Positions 16,711-26,915 are shown, numbered from the stretch's first letter. The stretch is 38,509 nt of DNA from Chitinophagaceae bacterium (GCA_027486835.1 JAIXOJ010000042.1:1-38509), one strand, 5' to 3'. Translations and numbers: made by a program. Notes: a model not told the origin generated them from the sequence alone.

Positions 16711-19134
16711 TTATTTTGCTAAAATGGTTGTTTTTACAGTTTGCAAGTTTTCTCCTGATGCTTCTATTACTATAGCCCCTGCCCTATCACTTTGAATGAT
16801 TATTTGGCATTTGCCATTGAATAATTTTCGCTGATAATTACCCTCAATAAACTGATCGGGTTCGTGGCTACTTGGGTCGCCATTGCCTACTCCAATAATC
16901 CTAGCGCCCGATGAAATTTTAAATGACAATAGGTTCATAGCATCAGGCACATCGTTACCATTTTTGTCTTTTACTGTATAGTTTATTAGCACAACATCCT
17001 TACCATTTGCATCAATGGTGGTTTTGCTTGGGGTTGCAACAATCTCATAAGCTTCGCCAGTTGTTACTTGCTTGGCTTCTAAACGTTTGCCATTTTTAAT
17101 GGCTACCGCTTTTAAAACGCCTGGTTCGTAATTAACCATCCATTCTAAATGTCCGTTTTTCTTCATGGCTTTTTTACCCAAGCTTTTATCATTTAGAAAC
17201 AATTCTACTTCCTCTGCATTTGTATTACATGCTACTTTAATTGGTTGCCCCTCCTGCCCTTTCCAGTTCCAATGAGGATAAATGTGCAACACATCTTTAT
17301 TGCTCCACCAACTTTGATAATAGTAATAAATGTTTTTAGGAAAACCACACATATCCATTATCCCAAAATGCGAATTGATACATGGCCATCTGTAGGGTAC
17401 AGGCTCGCCTCTGTAATCGAAACCCGTCCATGCAAATCCACCCATAATCCAATCTCTGTCGTAGGTCATCGTCCACCAACGTTCAGCTGAATTTTTATTG
17501 TTTGGATCGTAGTCAGGCATATAACCAGAAACCGTATCTATTTTATAAATTCCCCTAGAAGTACAGGTGCTTGCAAATTCGCTACCTATGGTGGGTTGAG
17601 AAGGATTCGATTTTCGGTAAGCGTCCATTTCATCTAAAAAATAATTAAACCCACGGACAGGAATTACTTGATTAACACCAGTTGATACATTTCCAAGATT
17701 TGCTGCATAGGTGCATGTTCTGGTATGGTCTAATTCTTTTTGTTTAGCGATGAGTGTTAAAGCTATTCTTTTACCTATATCCGTTTTATGTGTGTAAATT
17801 TCTTCATTGGCTAATGACCACATAAAAACGGAAGGATGATTTCTATCTCTTGTAATTAAGCGAGTAAATTGACTCATTACTTCGGCACTACTTCCTAAAA
17901 GTCTGTTTTCATCTAACACCAACATGCCCAATTCATCGCAAGCATCCAACACTTCAGGGGTTGGGGCATGGTGTGTAGTTCTATAAGCATTAGAACCTAT
18001 TTCCTTCAATAACCGAATTCTATAGTATTGTAATGAATCGGGTACCGCTGTTCCCACTCCAGCATGATCTTGGTGGTTACAAGTGCCTTTTATCTTAATA
18101 GGCTTGCCATTTAAAAACAAGCCTTTTTCATTATCTATTTTAAGGGTGCGAATGCCAAACTTTGTAACAACACTATCAATTGTTTTGCCTTCCGATTTTA
18201 CTAGAGATATTTGTTTGTACAAGTAAGGATTCTCAATATCCCAAAGGTTTGGATTGTTTACAGTAGCATTGAATGTAAGCGTCTTTTTTTCGTTTACTGA
18301 TAACGAAGCATCCTGCTGTTTGAAAGTAGCTACTTGCTTTCCATTTTTATCTATTATAAAAGCGGATACAGAACACTTTTTGCCTTCGTAAGCTTCATTT
18401 TGAACCGATATTTCGTTAGAAACAGTGGCTATATTATTTACAACTTTGGTTGTATAAACAAAAACACCATCACTAGCAATATGCACAGGGTGCATTTGAT
18501 TGAGCCATACATGGCGATAAATACCAGCACCTTCATAAAACCATCCTTCAAATTGAGAAGCATCTACCCGAACCGTCAACACATTCTTTTCTCTAAAAGA
18601 AAGGTAATCGGTAACGTCTAATTCAAAGCCTGAGTATCCGCTAAAATTGCCCCCTAAATAATGTTCGTTTAAAAACACTTTGCAATCACGAAATACGCCA
18701 TCAAATTGAATGGTGTATTTGTTGCCCGAATCGGCGGGTTGTAGTTGAAATGATTTACGATACCAGCCAATGGTATTTTCAGGGTGCTCAGAACCAATGG
18801 TTTTGAAACCGTGATTCGATAAATCTCTATTGTTAGCATTTTCAAAAGGCAAGGTTACTTCCCAATCATGCGGAACAGTGATTTGTTGCCAACTAGAATC
18901 TTTAAAATTCTTAGCAATAGGGGTATTACCAGCAGAACCTGCTTTCCAAAAAAGGTTTGCCAATCCATAATTAAAATCTTTCTTAGGGTTAGCAGCGTTT
19001 CCTAAATGAAACTTCCAACCATCGTCGAAGGAGATTTTTTTTCTTGCTGTTTGTGCATGAGTAGTTGTGCCAATTAAACTTAACGCAGACACCAGCAATA
19101 GTATAAATTTTCCTGTATTTGATTTGATGAACAT
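16711..19134 (-). CDS. Secreted GH2 glycosidase
   Basis: The 807-residue exported protein has a signal peptide ending near residue 28 (TTTHAQ). The GH2 domains are in order: jelly roll (about 33-215), Ig-like domain (about 220-332) and TIM barrel (about 333-600) with acid/base E444 in MWSLANE and nucleophile E519 in IGSEFAST. A DUF4982-like segment (LHIYPHWNWKGQEGQ) and a C-terminal Ig-like domain with NGDPSSHEPDQF follow. It differs enough from the other GH2 (11706-14153) to suggest a different linkage. Beta-galactosidase is the default reading. It is co-transcribed with GH27 (38 bp upstream) and GH29 (24 bp downstream), so it probably works on the same side chain. Confidence 0.85.
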   Translation of the reverse strand: MFIKSNTGKFILLLVSALSLIGTTTHAQTARKKISFDDGWKFHLGNAANPKKDFNYGLANLFWKAGSAGNTPIAKNFKDSSWQQITVPHDWEVTLPFENANNRDLSNHGFKTIGSEHPENTIGWYRKSFQLQPADSGNKYTIQFDGVFRDCKVFLNEHYLGGNFSGYSGFELDVTDYLSFREKNVLTVRVDASQFEGWFYEGAGIYRHVWLNQMHPVHIASDGVFVYTTKVVNNIATVSNEISVQNEAYEGKKCSVSAFIIDKNGKQVATFKQQDASLSVNEKKTLTFNATVNNPNLWDIENPYLYKQISLVKSEGKTIDSVVTKFGIRTLKIDNEKGLFLNGKPIKIKGTCNHQDHAGVGTAVPDSLQYYRIRLLKEIGSNAYRTTHHAPTPEVLDACDELGMLVLDENRLLGSSAEVMSQFTRLITRDRNHPSVFMWSLANEEIYTHKTDIGKRIALTLIAKQKELDHTRTCTYAANLGNVSTGVNQVIPVRGFNYFLDEMDAYRKSNPSQPTIGSEFASTCTSRGIYKIDTVSGYMPDYDPNNKNSAERWWTMTYDRDWIMGGFAWTGFDYRGEPVPYRWPCINSHFGIMDMCGFPKNIYYYYQSWWSNKDVLHIYPHWNWKGQEGQPIKVACNTNAEEVELFLNDKSLGKKAMKKNGHLEWMVNYEPGVLKAVAIKNGKRLEAKQVTTGEAYEIVATPSKTTIDANGKDVVLINYTVKDKNGNDVPDAMNLLSFKISSGARIIGVGNGDPSSHEPDQFIEGNYQRKLFNGKCQIIIQSDRAGAIVIEASGENLQTVKTTILAK

Positions 19135-19172
19135 TTAGAAAAAAATTGAGCGTTTACAATAAAATTTATCAA

Positions 19173-20531
19173 TTACTCTGCTGTAATCCTGAGCATCACA
19201 CAGCCATGTGCAGGGATGGTATTTAAATATTGCTTAGTAAATATTCCCAAATCATAATGCTTCCATAAGTCTCTCAATTTTGCATTGCCTATGATGCCAA
19301 GTGTATTAAAATCTACTACCACTTCATATGCAGAATCTGCAATATTGAACAAGCCAACATACAAATCCTTGCTACCTTGTACTTCTGAAAACCAAACCAT
19401 ACTGCCATCTTTCTTATAGAGTTGTTTAGGATTTTTTCCATTTTGATTGACTGCAATTACTTCTTTGTTGCTGAAAATATCTTTTTCAATTGCTCTGTTT
19501 TCTGGCATATTTCCACCTAACATCAATGGCGAACGGAATAAAGCCCAAAAGCTGAAATGCGTATATAATTCATCGTCTGTAAAGCGGCTGTATCTTTCTT
19601 TACCAACTGGGCCTCTTTTGGAAATTTTACCAATTTGCAGCATATCACAATCTGGCCAATGCCCTTCGCTACCAACGCCTTCCCAATTTTTAGCAATATC
19701 GAACATTTGATTCAATTCTTTCCAGTTATCCCAGAAATCACCTTTCATACGCCATTGGTTAGCAAACTGTTTTACATGATTGCTTTTATTAACTGGCGTT
19801 GCACCAGGAGAAATACTAAGTACGATGGGTCTTCCACATTGTTTTATCGCCAATTGATATCCTTCAATCTCTTCATCCCTGTAAGGCTTAGAAATATCAT
19901 CCACCTTTATAAAATCTACACCCCAAGATGCATATAATTGAAGTAAACTATTGATGTATTCTTGTGCACCTTTCTTCTTCATATCCACACCATACATGTG
20001 GTTTACCCATGAACAAACAGAGGAAGTATCAGCAATCATATCGGCAGTAATACCCTCAACGCCTAATACCGGTGTTTTTGCCCACACTGCTTGACGAGGA
20101 ATTCCACGCATAACATGTATGCCAAATTTCAACCCCTTCGAATGGATGTAATCTCCTAAGGGTTTAAATCCTTTATCGGGAAAAGCAGAAGGAAATTTGT
20201 TTGTATTAGGATATAATCTTCCATATTGATCCATAGAAAGCCAAGGCACATAAGAACCATCTTTCAACCTAAACTGATTGGCATCTGAAACCCTGCTTAT
20301 GGGTGGATTATCATAAGACCATAGATAATCTACCACAATATATTGCCAGCCGAATTGTTTTAAGTTAGTGTATATATAATCTACGTTTTCTCTTACTTCT
20401 TTTTCTTTAACGTTTGAACCATAGCAATTATAACTGTTCCAACCCATAGGTGGCGTTTTAGCTATTTGGGCATTTGTTACCATTACTGAGAATATAAAAA
20501 CTCCAAGAACATACCATCTATTTTTATACAT
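19173..20531 (-). CDS. Secreted GH27 glycosidase (alpha-galactosidase or beta-L-arabinopyranosidase type)
   Basis: The signal peptide ends at TNAQ (residue 22), directly followed by the GH27 hallmark PPMGWNSYNCYG (27-38). The nucleophile is D211 in VDFIKVDD and the acid/base is D296 in WPDCDMLQIG. The RSPLMLGGN block is also present. The 452-residue length suits a barrel plus a small C-terminal beta domain. A notable change is VVDY at 66-69: galactose-specific GH27 enzymes have two adjacent aspartates here that hold the sugar O4 and O6, and the second is tyrosine in this protein. A non-aspartate at this position in a Geobacillus GH27 is associated with beta-L-arabinopyranosidase activity, as I recall. 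Family assignment is firm, substrate is not. Confidence 0.86.
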   Translation of the reverse strand: MYKNRWYVLGVFIFSVMVTNAQIAKTPPMGWNSYNCYGSNVKEKEVRENVDYIYTNLKQFGWQYIVVDYLWSYDNPPISRVSDANQFRLKDGSYVPWLSMDQYGRLYPNTNKFPSAFPDKGFKPLGDYIHSKGLKFGIHVMRGIPRQAVWAKTPVLGVEGITADMIADTSSVCSWVNHMYGVDMKKKGAQEYINSLLQLYASWGVDFIKVDDISKPYRDEEIEGYQLAIKQCGRPIVLSISPGATPVNKSNHVKQFANQWRMKGDFWDNWKELNQMFDIAKNWEGVGSEGHWPDCDMLQIGKISKRGPVGKERYSRFTDDELYTHFSFWALFRSPLMLGGNMPENRAIEKDIFSNKEVIAVNQNGKNPKQLYKKDGSMVWFSEVQGSKDLYVGLFNIADSAYEVVVDFNTLGIIGNAKLRDLWKHYDLGIFTKQYLNTIPAHGCVMLRITAE

Positions 20532-20610
20532 GTATTTTAAAATTCCTTATGAAAATTGCGACTTAAACAAAGTCATTCGTTATTAAACCTAGATTCAAAG
20601 AAGAATCATG

Positions 20611-22158
20611 CTACTTAAACTCAATTTTAAATACCACTACTTTATAGGTTGGCAATTTTGATGGTTTAGTGATAGATAAAGCGGTGCTGTTTTGCTCCCA
20701 TTTAATCTTTTCTTTAACGCCCAACATAGAAACAGCAGCTACTTTTTTAGTTTCAAATGAAGCCCCATCAGCCAATGATTTAATATTGATATTTTCTGTT
20801 GGAGTGTTCATACAGAAAGCATATAAAGCACCATTTTTTGTAGTAAAACGAATATCGTTAGCAACATAAGGGCGAACATCTTTTACACCACCGAATGTGC
20901 CTTTTTCTTGTTGGCCAGTTGTTGATGGTCCTTCACCATAAATCTTCCATGGACGAGAACCATAAATAGCCTCACCGTTTGCCTTTGTCCAAGTTCCAAT
21001 GCCATCTAGTATATGCATTACGTCTGTTTCTAAATCTCCTTCAGGTGTTTGCACCACATTTAAAAGTAGGTTGCCATTTTTACTTACAATATCAACCAAC
21101 ATTTGAATGATTTCATCTGCTGAGTGATACTTCTGGCCCTCTGAATAAAACCAATCGCCTATGGAGGTATCCGTTTGCCATGGGAATATGCTGATAGAAT
21201 CTAGTACTCCACGTTCTACATCTCTTACAAAACGACCATTTGATGCTTCTTTACAATTATATACGGCTTCTAACTTGCCGTTATTCTTTAGCATATCTTG
21301 GTTGTAATAATGGGCAATCATGCTTCTTCCAATATCATTTCCAAACGGCAAACTACAATCAGAATACAATAAATCTGGCTTGTACATGTCAACCAATTCA
21401 TTAATAGAAGCCAGCCATTCCTTTTGCCAAACCGGGTTTTTAGTCATCCATCCAAAATCAGTTGAATCGGCTTTACCATGATACAAATCTTGATAACGAG
21501 GGTCGTTGCCATCGTAAGGTACACCGGCTTTGTCACCAGTTTTATCTGCACTATGGGCAGTTTGAAACCAAGTGTAACTAGCAGCTAAATGTTCTGAAAC
21601 ACCAAACCTCAATCCTTCCTTTTTTGCAGCTTGTTGCCATAGTGCCACCACATCTTTTTTAGGCCCCATTTGTACCGAATTCCAACGATGAATTTTAGAA
21701 TTCCACATAAAGAAATTGTCATGGTGTGTACCCATACTTACAAAATATTTTGCACCTACTTTTTTATACAACTTCATCAATGCAGTTGGATTCCAGCGTT
21801 CTGCTTTCCACAAAGGAATAATGTCTTTATAGCCAAAAACAGAAGGATGTCCGTAATTTTTTACGTGATAGTTATAATCTTTTTCTGCTTTCTCAACTGG
21901 CTTTCTTGTTTTACGATCAATGTGAAGCGGCCCTTCATACAATTTACGTGCATACCAATCTCCCTGACGAGGAACAGCTTGCGGCCCCCAATGTGCCCAA
22001 ATACCAAACTTGGCATCTCTAAACCATTCAGGATATTGGTATTGTTTTAAAGAAGAGTCATTTGGTTCAAACTTTATTTCAGACTGTTGCGCTTGAGTTG
22101 CGACTACAGCTAATATTAAAAAAGAGGAAGCAATTGTTTTAATAAATTGATTTTTCAT
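20611..22158 (-). CDS. Secreted GH29-type fucosidase, divergent subgroup (copy A)
   Basis: The 515-residue exported protein has a signal peptide to about residue 24 (VVATQAQ). The GH29 barrel starts at WFRDAKFGIWAHWGPQAVPR (45-64), continues with GDWYARKLYEG and YFVSMGTHHDNFFMWNS (138-154), and carries the presumed nucleophile D267 in PDLLYSDCSLPFG. The segment between resembles the next gene closely in order and motif, so the two are paralogues of one subgroup. The C-terminal domain is short (about residues 425-515). Members are annotated as alpha-L-fucosidases, but this subgroup is poorly characterised, so another 6-deoxy-L-sugar is possible. It lies 27 bp after copy B and is co-transcribed with it. 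Confidence 0.82.
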   Translation of the reverse strand: MKNQFIKTIASSFLILAVVATQAQQSEIKFEPNDSSLKQYQYPEWFRDAKFGIWAHWGPQAVPRQGDWYARKLYEGPLHIDRKTRKPVEKAEKDYNYHVKNYGHPSVFGYKDIIPLWKAERWNPTALMKLYKKVGAKYFVSMGTHHDNFFMWNSKIHRWNSVQMGPKKDVVALWQQAAKKEGLRFGVSEHLAASYTWFQTAHSADKTGDKAGVPYDGNDPRYQDLYHGKADSTDFGWMTKNPVWQKEWLASINELVDMYKPDLLYSDCSLPFGNDIGRSMIAHYYNQDMLKNNGKLEAVYNCKEASNGRFVRDVERGVLDSISIFPWQTDTSIGDWFYSEGQKYHSADEIIQMLVDIVSKNGNLLLNVVQTPEGDLETDVMHILDGIGTWTKANGEAIYGSRPWKIYGEGPSTTGQQEKGTFGGVKDVRPYVANDIRFTTKNGALYAFCMNTPTENINIKSLADGASFETKKVAAVSMLGVKEKIKWEQNSTALSITKPSKLPTYKVVVFKIEFK

Positions 22159-22185
22159 TTACTACTATTATTATTTTAAATGACT

Positions 22186-23841
22186 TTATTGTATTGCCAG
22201 TGCATACGCAAAAGCATTGTTTACACTATCAGGTAAGTTTACAGTTAGACCATTGCTATCTCTTGAAAAACGCAAACTTTCCTTTGTATTTACTAAGGAT
22301 ACTTTTTGAATTTCCTTTGGATACAATTCATTGCCCTGTGAAAGCGATTTGATTACTACTTTATTGTTGACAGGCGCGCCTAAAGGCATCGCAAATAAAG
22401 TGTTGCCTTTAACCGTAAAGCGAATATCCTCACCTGTAAAAGGTTTGCCTTTGCCTTCATTAAATCCATGCCCTTCCAATTTGGCAAGACCTTCTAATGC
22501 AGGACCCTCAGCATATTTTTTCCAAGGGGTAGTATCATAAATGCACTCACTGTATTGATGCATCCAATCAGTGATATCCTCTACTATTTTTTGTTCTTTT
22601 TCATCAATTGTACCATCACCACGAACAGGAATGTTTAAAAGTAGATTGCCATTTTTACTGACCACATCTATCAGCATGTGAATGACTGTTTTTGCTGACT
22701 TATATTCATTTCTATCGTAAATGCCTTGATTGTAATGCCAACCACCAATACAAGTATCCACTTGCCAATTAAAGGTTTCAATGTTATTACTTACGCCACG
22801 TTCAATATCCCAAACCACGCATTGGCGTTGGGCTTCGTCTAATTCCTTAGTATTTACAATGGCTTGCATTTTACCACCGTTTCGCTTTAAGCTGGTATTA
22901 TAAAAGTGAGCGATAATTTCCAATCCCACATCGCTGATATAGTTGAATGGAAGTACATTATCATCGAAATAAATTAAATCTGGATTGTAATCATTAATTA
23001 ATTGGATGAGGCGATTACGGTATTTGCGCAAATGCGCTTCGGTGGGTTTATTTGCACCTGTATTCCATTTCCAATGTTTGTAACTGCCTTTAGTTTTTGG
23101 ATCATCAACGCTTAATGGATGGTTTTGCACATACAATTCTTGCGGATCTAATCCATCCCACCATTTTCCTTTTCCATCTTTTGCTGTAATGTTTCCATCA
23201 TAAGGAATATTGGCAAATTCGCCTTTTTTATCCGCACCTTGTGAGGTTTCGTACCAAGTCCAAGCATGAGAAGCATGAACACTTACTCCGAAGTGTAAAC
23301 CATGTTTGCGGGCAGCTTTTTCCCAGCCTTTTATCAAATCTTTCTTAGGACCAATTTTGGTGCTATTCCAAGCATGGTGCTTGCTTTTAAAATTGTCGAA
23401 ATTATCATGGTGGTTAGCCAATGCTACAAAATATTTTGCACCTGCTTTTTTGTACAATGATACCAATCCTTCAGGGTCAAATTTATCGGCCTTCCATTCG
23501 TTAATCACATCTTTAAATCCGAATTTAGAGGGATGTCCGTATTTTTTAAGATGCCATTTATACGCATCACTTCCTTCATTATACAATCTTCTTGCATACC
23601 AATCGCCCCAAGCAGGTTCGCATTGTGGTCCCCAATGCGCCCACATTCCAAACTTGGCATTCTTAAACCAATAAGGCGTTTGGTATTGCTTTAATGAATC
23701 CCAACTAGGGGTAAACTTTCCTGTCAAAATTTTTTCATCTTCTGGCGGCAAACCAGCAAATAATTGTGCCGCAGCATTTTTAGATACCGACCATGCTGGT
23801 ACTGTCAATGCAAGATTTTTAATGAGATCTCTTCTATTCAT
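22186..23841 (-). CDS. GH29-type fucosidase, divergent subgroup (copy B), Tat-exported
   Basis: The ATG at 23841 gives a 551-residue protein that begins MNRRDLIKNLALTVPAW, with a twin-arginine motif (NRRDLIK) and an A-A-A-Q cleavage site near residue 26. It would therefore be exported folded by Tat, unlike its neighbours with ordinary Sec signals. The frame opens further upstream to 23949, but that extension overlaps the GH106 gene and has no signal-peptide logic. The barrel motifs are WFKNAKFGMWAHWGPQ (58-73), WYARRLY (81-87), NHHDNFDNF (143-151) and D293 in DLIYFDDNVLPFN. It is a paralogue of copy A, with a longer insert near residues 219-250. It lies 17 bp after the GH106 stop. Confidence 0.84.
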   Translation of the reverse strand: MNRRDLIKNLALTVPAWSVSKNAAAQLFAGLPPEDEKILTGKFTPSWDSLKQYQTPYWFKNAKFGMWAHWGPQCEPAWGDWYARRLYNEGSDAYKWHLKKYGHPSKFGFKDVINEWKADKFDPEGLVSLYKKAGAKYFVALANHHDNFDNFKSKHHAWNSTKIGPKKDLIKGWEKAARKHGLHFGVSVHASHAWTWYETSQGADKKGEFANIPYDGNITAKDGKGKWWDGLDPQELYVQNHPLSVDDPKTKGSYKHWKWNTGANKPTEAHLRKYRNRLIQLINDYNPDLIYFDDNVLPFNYISDVGLEIIAHFYNTSLKRNGGKMQAIVNTKELDEAQRQCVVWDIERGVSNNIETFNWQVDTCIGGWHYNQGIYDRNEYKSAKTVIHMLIDVVSKNGNLLLNIPVRGDGTIDEKEQKIVEDITDWMHQYSECIYDTTPWKKYAEGPALEGLAKLEGHGFNEGKGKPFTGEDIRFTVKGNTLFAMPLGAPVNNKVVIKSLSQGNELYPKEIQKVSLVNTKESLRFSRDSNGLTVNLPDSVNNAFAYALAIQ

Positions 23842-23858
23842 TTTATAGTTATTATTAC

Positions 23859-26800
23859 TTATAAAGTTGTTACTTCTATTTTTTGTAATGCTACTGGCCC
23901 CACTAATCCTGCGGGTTGCAATGGCGAATCTTTTCTGTTGTAATACCAAATGGAAAATGCTTTTCTCTTGGATGGTCGCGGTTGATTTTTAATAAACCAA
24001 TCAGAATAGGCTTTCATAGCATGACCTTTATCACCCCTATCGCTTCCCCACTCAAAATCGGCTGGTTCTTGTTCATCGCCAATTAATCGGTTTACCCAAT
24101 TGTTGGTTACTTCAATTTTAACCTCATTACTTCCTTGTTGTAAAAAGTTCGATACATCAATTGTAAAAGGCGGATACCATAGTGTTCCTACTTTTTTATT
24201 ATTTACAAAAACCACAACAATATCATTTACAACACCAAGATTTAGTATCCATTTATTAAGTGGCTTTAGTTCGTCTTTAGAAATTGTAAGCGTTTTGGTA
24301 TAGGTGGCAGTACCAGCAAAATATTTTATAGAAAGATTTGTATGCTTACTAAAATCAACCAGCGTATCCATTTGAATACTAAATACACTATCCAATTTTG
24401 GAGCAAAAACTACTTTCCAATTATTATTGAGTGATGTAAATACCGGTGCAGCAGACTGAATAGTTGTTTGTTTACCAGAAGCATTTGTAATGATGGCATT
24501 TGCAATGGTGTCAGAAAACAATACTGGTTTTTTGTTGGCATCAAGTCCTACTTTCCATGTAGCATTAGCAGTTTCTATTTGTAAGGGATGGGTTGTACTA
24601 ATTGGTTTTTTCCTAAAGACAACGAAGATGGTTTGTTGACCTTTTAAGCTCAACCAAACATGGGTGCGTTTTTCTTTTTCTTGCCAAATAGGTGCGTTCA
24701 TCATGCTGGCATCTTTGGCCTGCCATAATTCAGGTTGTAAACCCATCACATCAAACGACATGGTAAATTGCTGTGGCTTTTCAGTGGGATTTACTATAAA
24801 GAAAACATGTGCATCCCCTTGCTTGCGATGCACCACTTTGGGAACGAATTTAGGTTCCGCTTTTTCTACCGCATAATCTGGGCTTAATGATAAAGATGCA
24901 GATTTATGTTCCTTTAAATCTTTAATAGTTGAAAAAATATAGCCCTTTCCATACTGTTGATAAGTGCTGCTGCCCCACACTTCGCTACCTATATTTTTAA
25001 GTATTGAATCGCAAATTGGAAAATTTTGCAAACTTGGAGAGGAACTAGGCTTTGCAGAAACGATAATTGCTCCTTGGTTTACCAATTGTTGAATTTGCTT
25101 CGCCATTTCTGGCAACATAATACCATCCCCTGGAATTACTATGTAAGAATAGGTCCTTCCAGAAGCAAGTACTACCTTTTCGTTTACAACTTTGGGGGAA
25201 TTGGTTAAGAAGTCATGAATAGAAAGCAAATCGCCATAACCATCCAATTTCCCAACAAACAAAACATCTGCTACTTGTTCACCCAACTGCAATAATGCTT
25301 GACAACGGGTAAGATAATCGATGAATGCTTTGCCAGGTTTGAACCAAGTTTGGTTACGGCCAAAATGTGTACCCCACCAACCCATATCCATTCCCGGTTG
25401 GTATTTATCATCAAAAGGTTGGTGTACCCATTGATGTAAAACAAAACGGTTAGCACCAGAAGCAAAACCTGCATCGCCTGAGGGTTTTAAAAATGCAGGG
25501 TCGTCTGTCCATTTACTGAATTGCGGTTGACTGGTAAATGCTTCTGCACCGATAATAGTTTTTCCAGCAGCCCTTGATGCAGCCGTAACGTTGGCACTGA
25601 TTCCAGACCGACTATTTGTCCAAAATTCACCCATCGTAAAATCAGCCAGTGCAGCACCTTCCGCCGTTTCAAAAGGACCACTATAAGGCTCCCATGAAAA
25701 TTGAAGTCCTTTACTATTAATCATGCTTTTGGCAACATTCCACCCATTCTTAAAATACAAACGATTTACTACGTCTTTATAGTCCCAATCGAAACGGCTT
25801 GTTTCTATTTTGTTATTTCTTGTGTGTGGTTTAATGCCTTTATTTCCATTTGCAACTGTGGGTGAAAACGTAAGCAACCAAGGCAATGGATCGTATCCTT
25901 TTAACTTAATAAATTCTTCCCTAAAATTTTCCGTCCAGTTCTGATCATGCGCTTCGTAGCTATCTATATGCATGAATTTAAAACTGTTCCCCAAATAGGG
26001 ACGCAAATTTTCTTGCAATGGATTTAGCACCGTGTTCCAATGAAATTGAGAATAGGCAGTACTCATTTTATCTACCTCCAAGGTTTTGCCAATGAGCTCA
26101 TCAGGAACAGGATGCGGGGTAACCATTGTTGGTGCATACCCAATTCGATATACCAACCAAGTGCCTTTGGGTAATGATTTTTTCAACATTCCAGTAGTAT
26201 CAAAATAGGCTGTAAGGTTTTCACATGTGGAATATGCATTTGAATCAGCAGCAGGAATACCTAAGTAAGCAATATCCTTATACCATGTAGAAGCAACTCT
26301 GGGAAACTTTCTTCTTCCCCAACTTAGTGAATCAATTACAGGGTTGGGTTGGGCGATAGTTGTAGCTATATCATCAGAGGCTATGATTGCTTTTCGCCAA
26401 ACTAATTTTTTCATACCCTTAGCTTCATCAACCCAAGGACCACCGGTAGCTGAATAACCCACCGTGTTATGTAAACCAATTTCCAACCCTAACCTTTTGG
26501 CTTCTGCCGCAGCATGTTTCATTGCATCCCAATAAGCTGGACTACGATAAGTTTGAGTTGGCCATGGATTGTTTGAAGTAGGCACATGACTTTCTTCTAC
26601 TGCTGATGAAAGATTAACGATGATACCACCGCCAATGCCCATTTCTTTCATAGCCTCCAGATCTTTAGTAATCCCTGATTTTGAGAAATTAGACCCCATC
26701 CAAAACCAATACACCAAGGGCCTCGCTTGTGAAGGTGGATGCACAAAATCATTTTCTATAGTTACTGAACTGTTCTTATCATTAATAGATACAGCATTCG

Positions 26801-26915
26801 GATTTGCATTTTTACTTGCTGGTGATTGTGCATATAACTGCACCTGTAGCATCAGAATTATTAGGCAATAAATACGAAATGGTTTCAACGATTTTATTTT
26901 AAAAAGTAATTGCAT
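23859..26915 (-). CDS. Secreted GH106 alpha-L-rhamnosidase (copy 2)
   Basis: The 1018-residue exported protein has a signal peptide to about residue 30 (QVQLYAQ). GH106 features are in order: RPLVYWFWMGSNFSKSGITK (65-84), a TIM-barrel block RSPAYWDAMKHAAAEAKRLG (124-143) with GLHNTVGYSATGGPW, then HIDSYE (316-321), SWEPYSGPF (407-415), GEFW (429-432) and IIGAEAF (454-460), then HQPFDDKYQPGMDMGWWGTH. A C-terminal beta-sandwich with TNNWVNRLIGDEQEP follows. The family inverts terminal alpha-L-rhamnosides. The catalytic glutamates probably include E458. Its start overlaps the end of the upstream GH106 gene by 17 bp, so translation is likely coupled. It is a tandem paralogue of that gene. Confidence 0.87.
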   Translation of the reverse strand: MQLLFKIKSLKPFRIYCLIILMLQVQLYAQSPASKNANPNAVSINDKNSSVTIENDFVHPPSQARPLVYWFWMGSNFSKSGITKDLEAMKEMGIGGGIIVNLSSAVEESHVPTSNNPWPTQTYRSPAYWDAMKHAAAEAKRLGLEIGLHNTVGYSATGGPWVDEAKGMKKLVWRKAIIASDDIATTIAQPNPVIDSLSWGRRKFPRVASTWYKDIAYLGIPAADSNAYSTCENLTAYFDTTGMLKKSLPKGTWLVYRIGYAPTMVTPHPVPDELIGKTLEVDKMSTAYSQFHWNTVLNPLQENLRPYLGNSFKFMHIDSYEAHDQNWTENFREEFIKLKGYDPLPWLLTFSPTVANGNKGIKPHTRNNKIETSRFDWDYKDVVNRLYFKNGWNVAKSMINSKGLQFSWEPYSGPFETAEGAALADFTMGEFWTNSRSGISANVTAASRAAGKTIIGAEAFTSQPQFSKWTDDPAFLKPSGDAGFASGANRFVLHQWVHQPFDDKYQPGMDMGWWGTHFGRNQTWFKPGKAFIDYLTRCQALLQLGEQVADVLFVGKLDGYGDLLSIHDFLTNSPKVVNEKVVLASGRTYSYIVIPGDGIMLPEMAKQIQQLVNQGAIIVSAKPSSSPSLQNFPICDSILKNIGSEVWGSSTYQQYGKGYIFSTIKDLKEHKSASLSLSPDYAVEKAEPKFVPKVVHRKQGDAHVFFIVNPTEKPQQFTMSFDVMGLQPELWQAKDASMMNAPIWQEKEKRTHVWLSLKGQQTIFVVFRKKPISTTHPLQIETANATWKVGLDANKKPVLFSDTIANAIITNASGKQTTIQSAAPVFTSLNNNWKVVFAPKLDSVFSIQMDTLVDFSKHTNLSIKYFAGTATYTKTLTISKDELKPLNKWILNLGVVNDIVVVFVNNKKVGTLWYPPFTIDVSNFLQQGSNEVKIEVTNNWVNRLIGDEQEPADFEWGSDRGDKGHAMKAYSDWFIKNQPRPSKRKAFSIWYYNRKDSPLQPAGLVGPVALQKIEVTTL

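Noticed and set aside
23842-23949. 36-codon N-terminal extension of the Tat-type GH29 gene
   Set aside because: It overlaps the end of the GH106 gene and would bury the twin-arginine signal. The ATG at 23841 gives a proper signal peptide.
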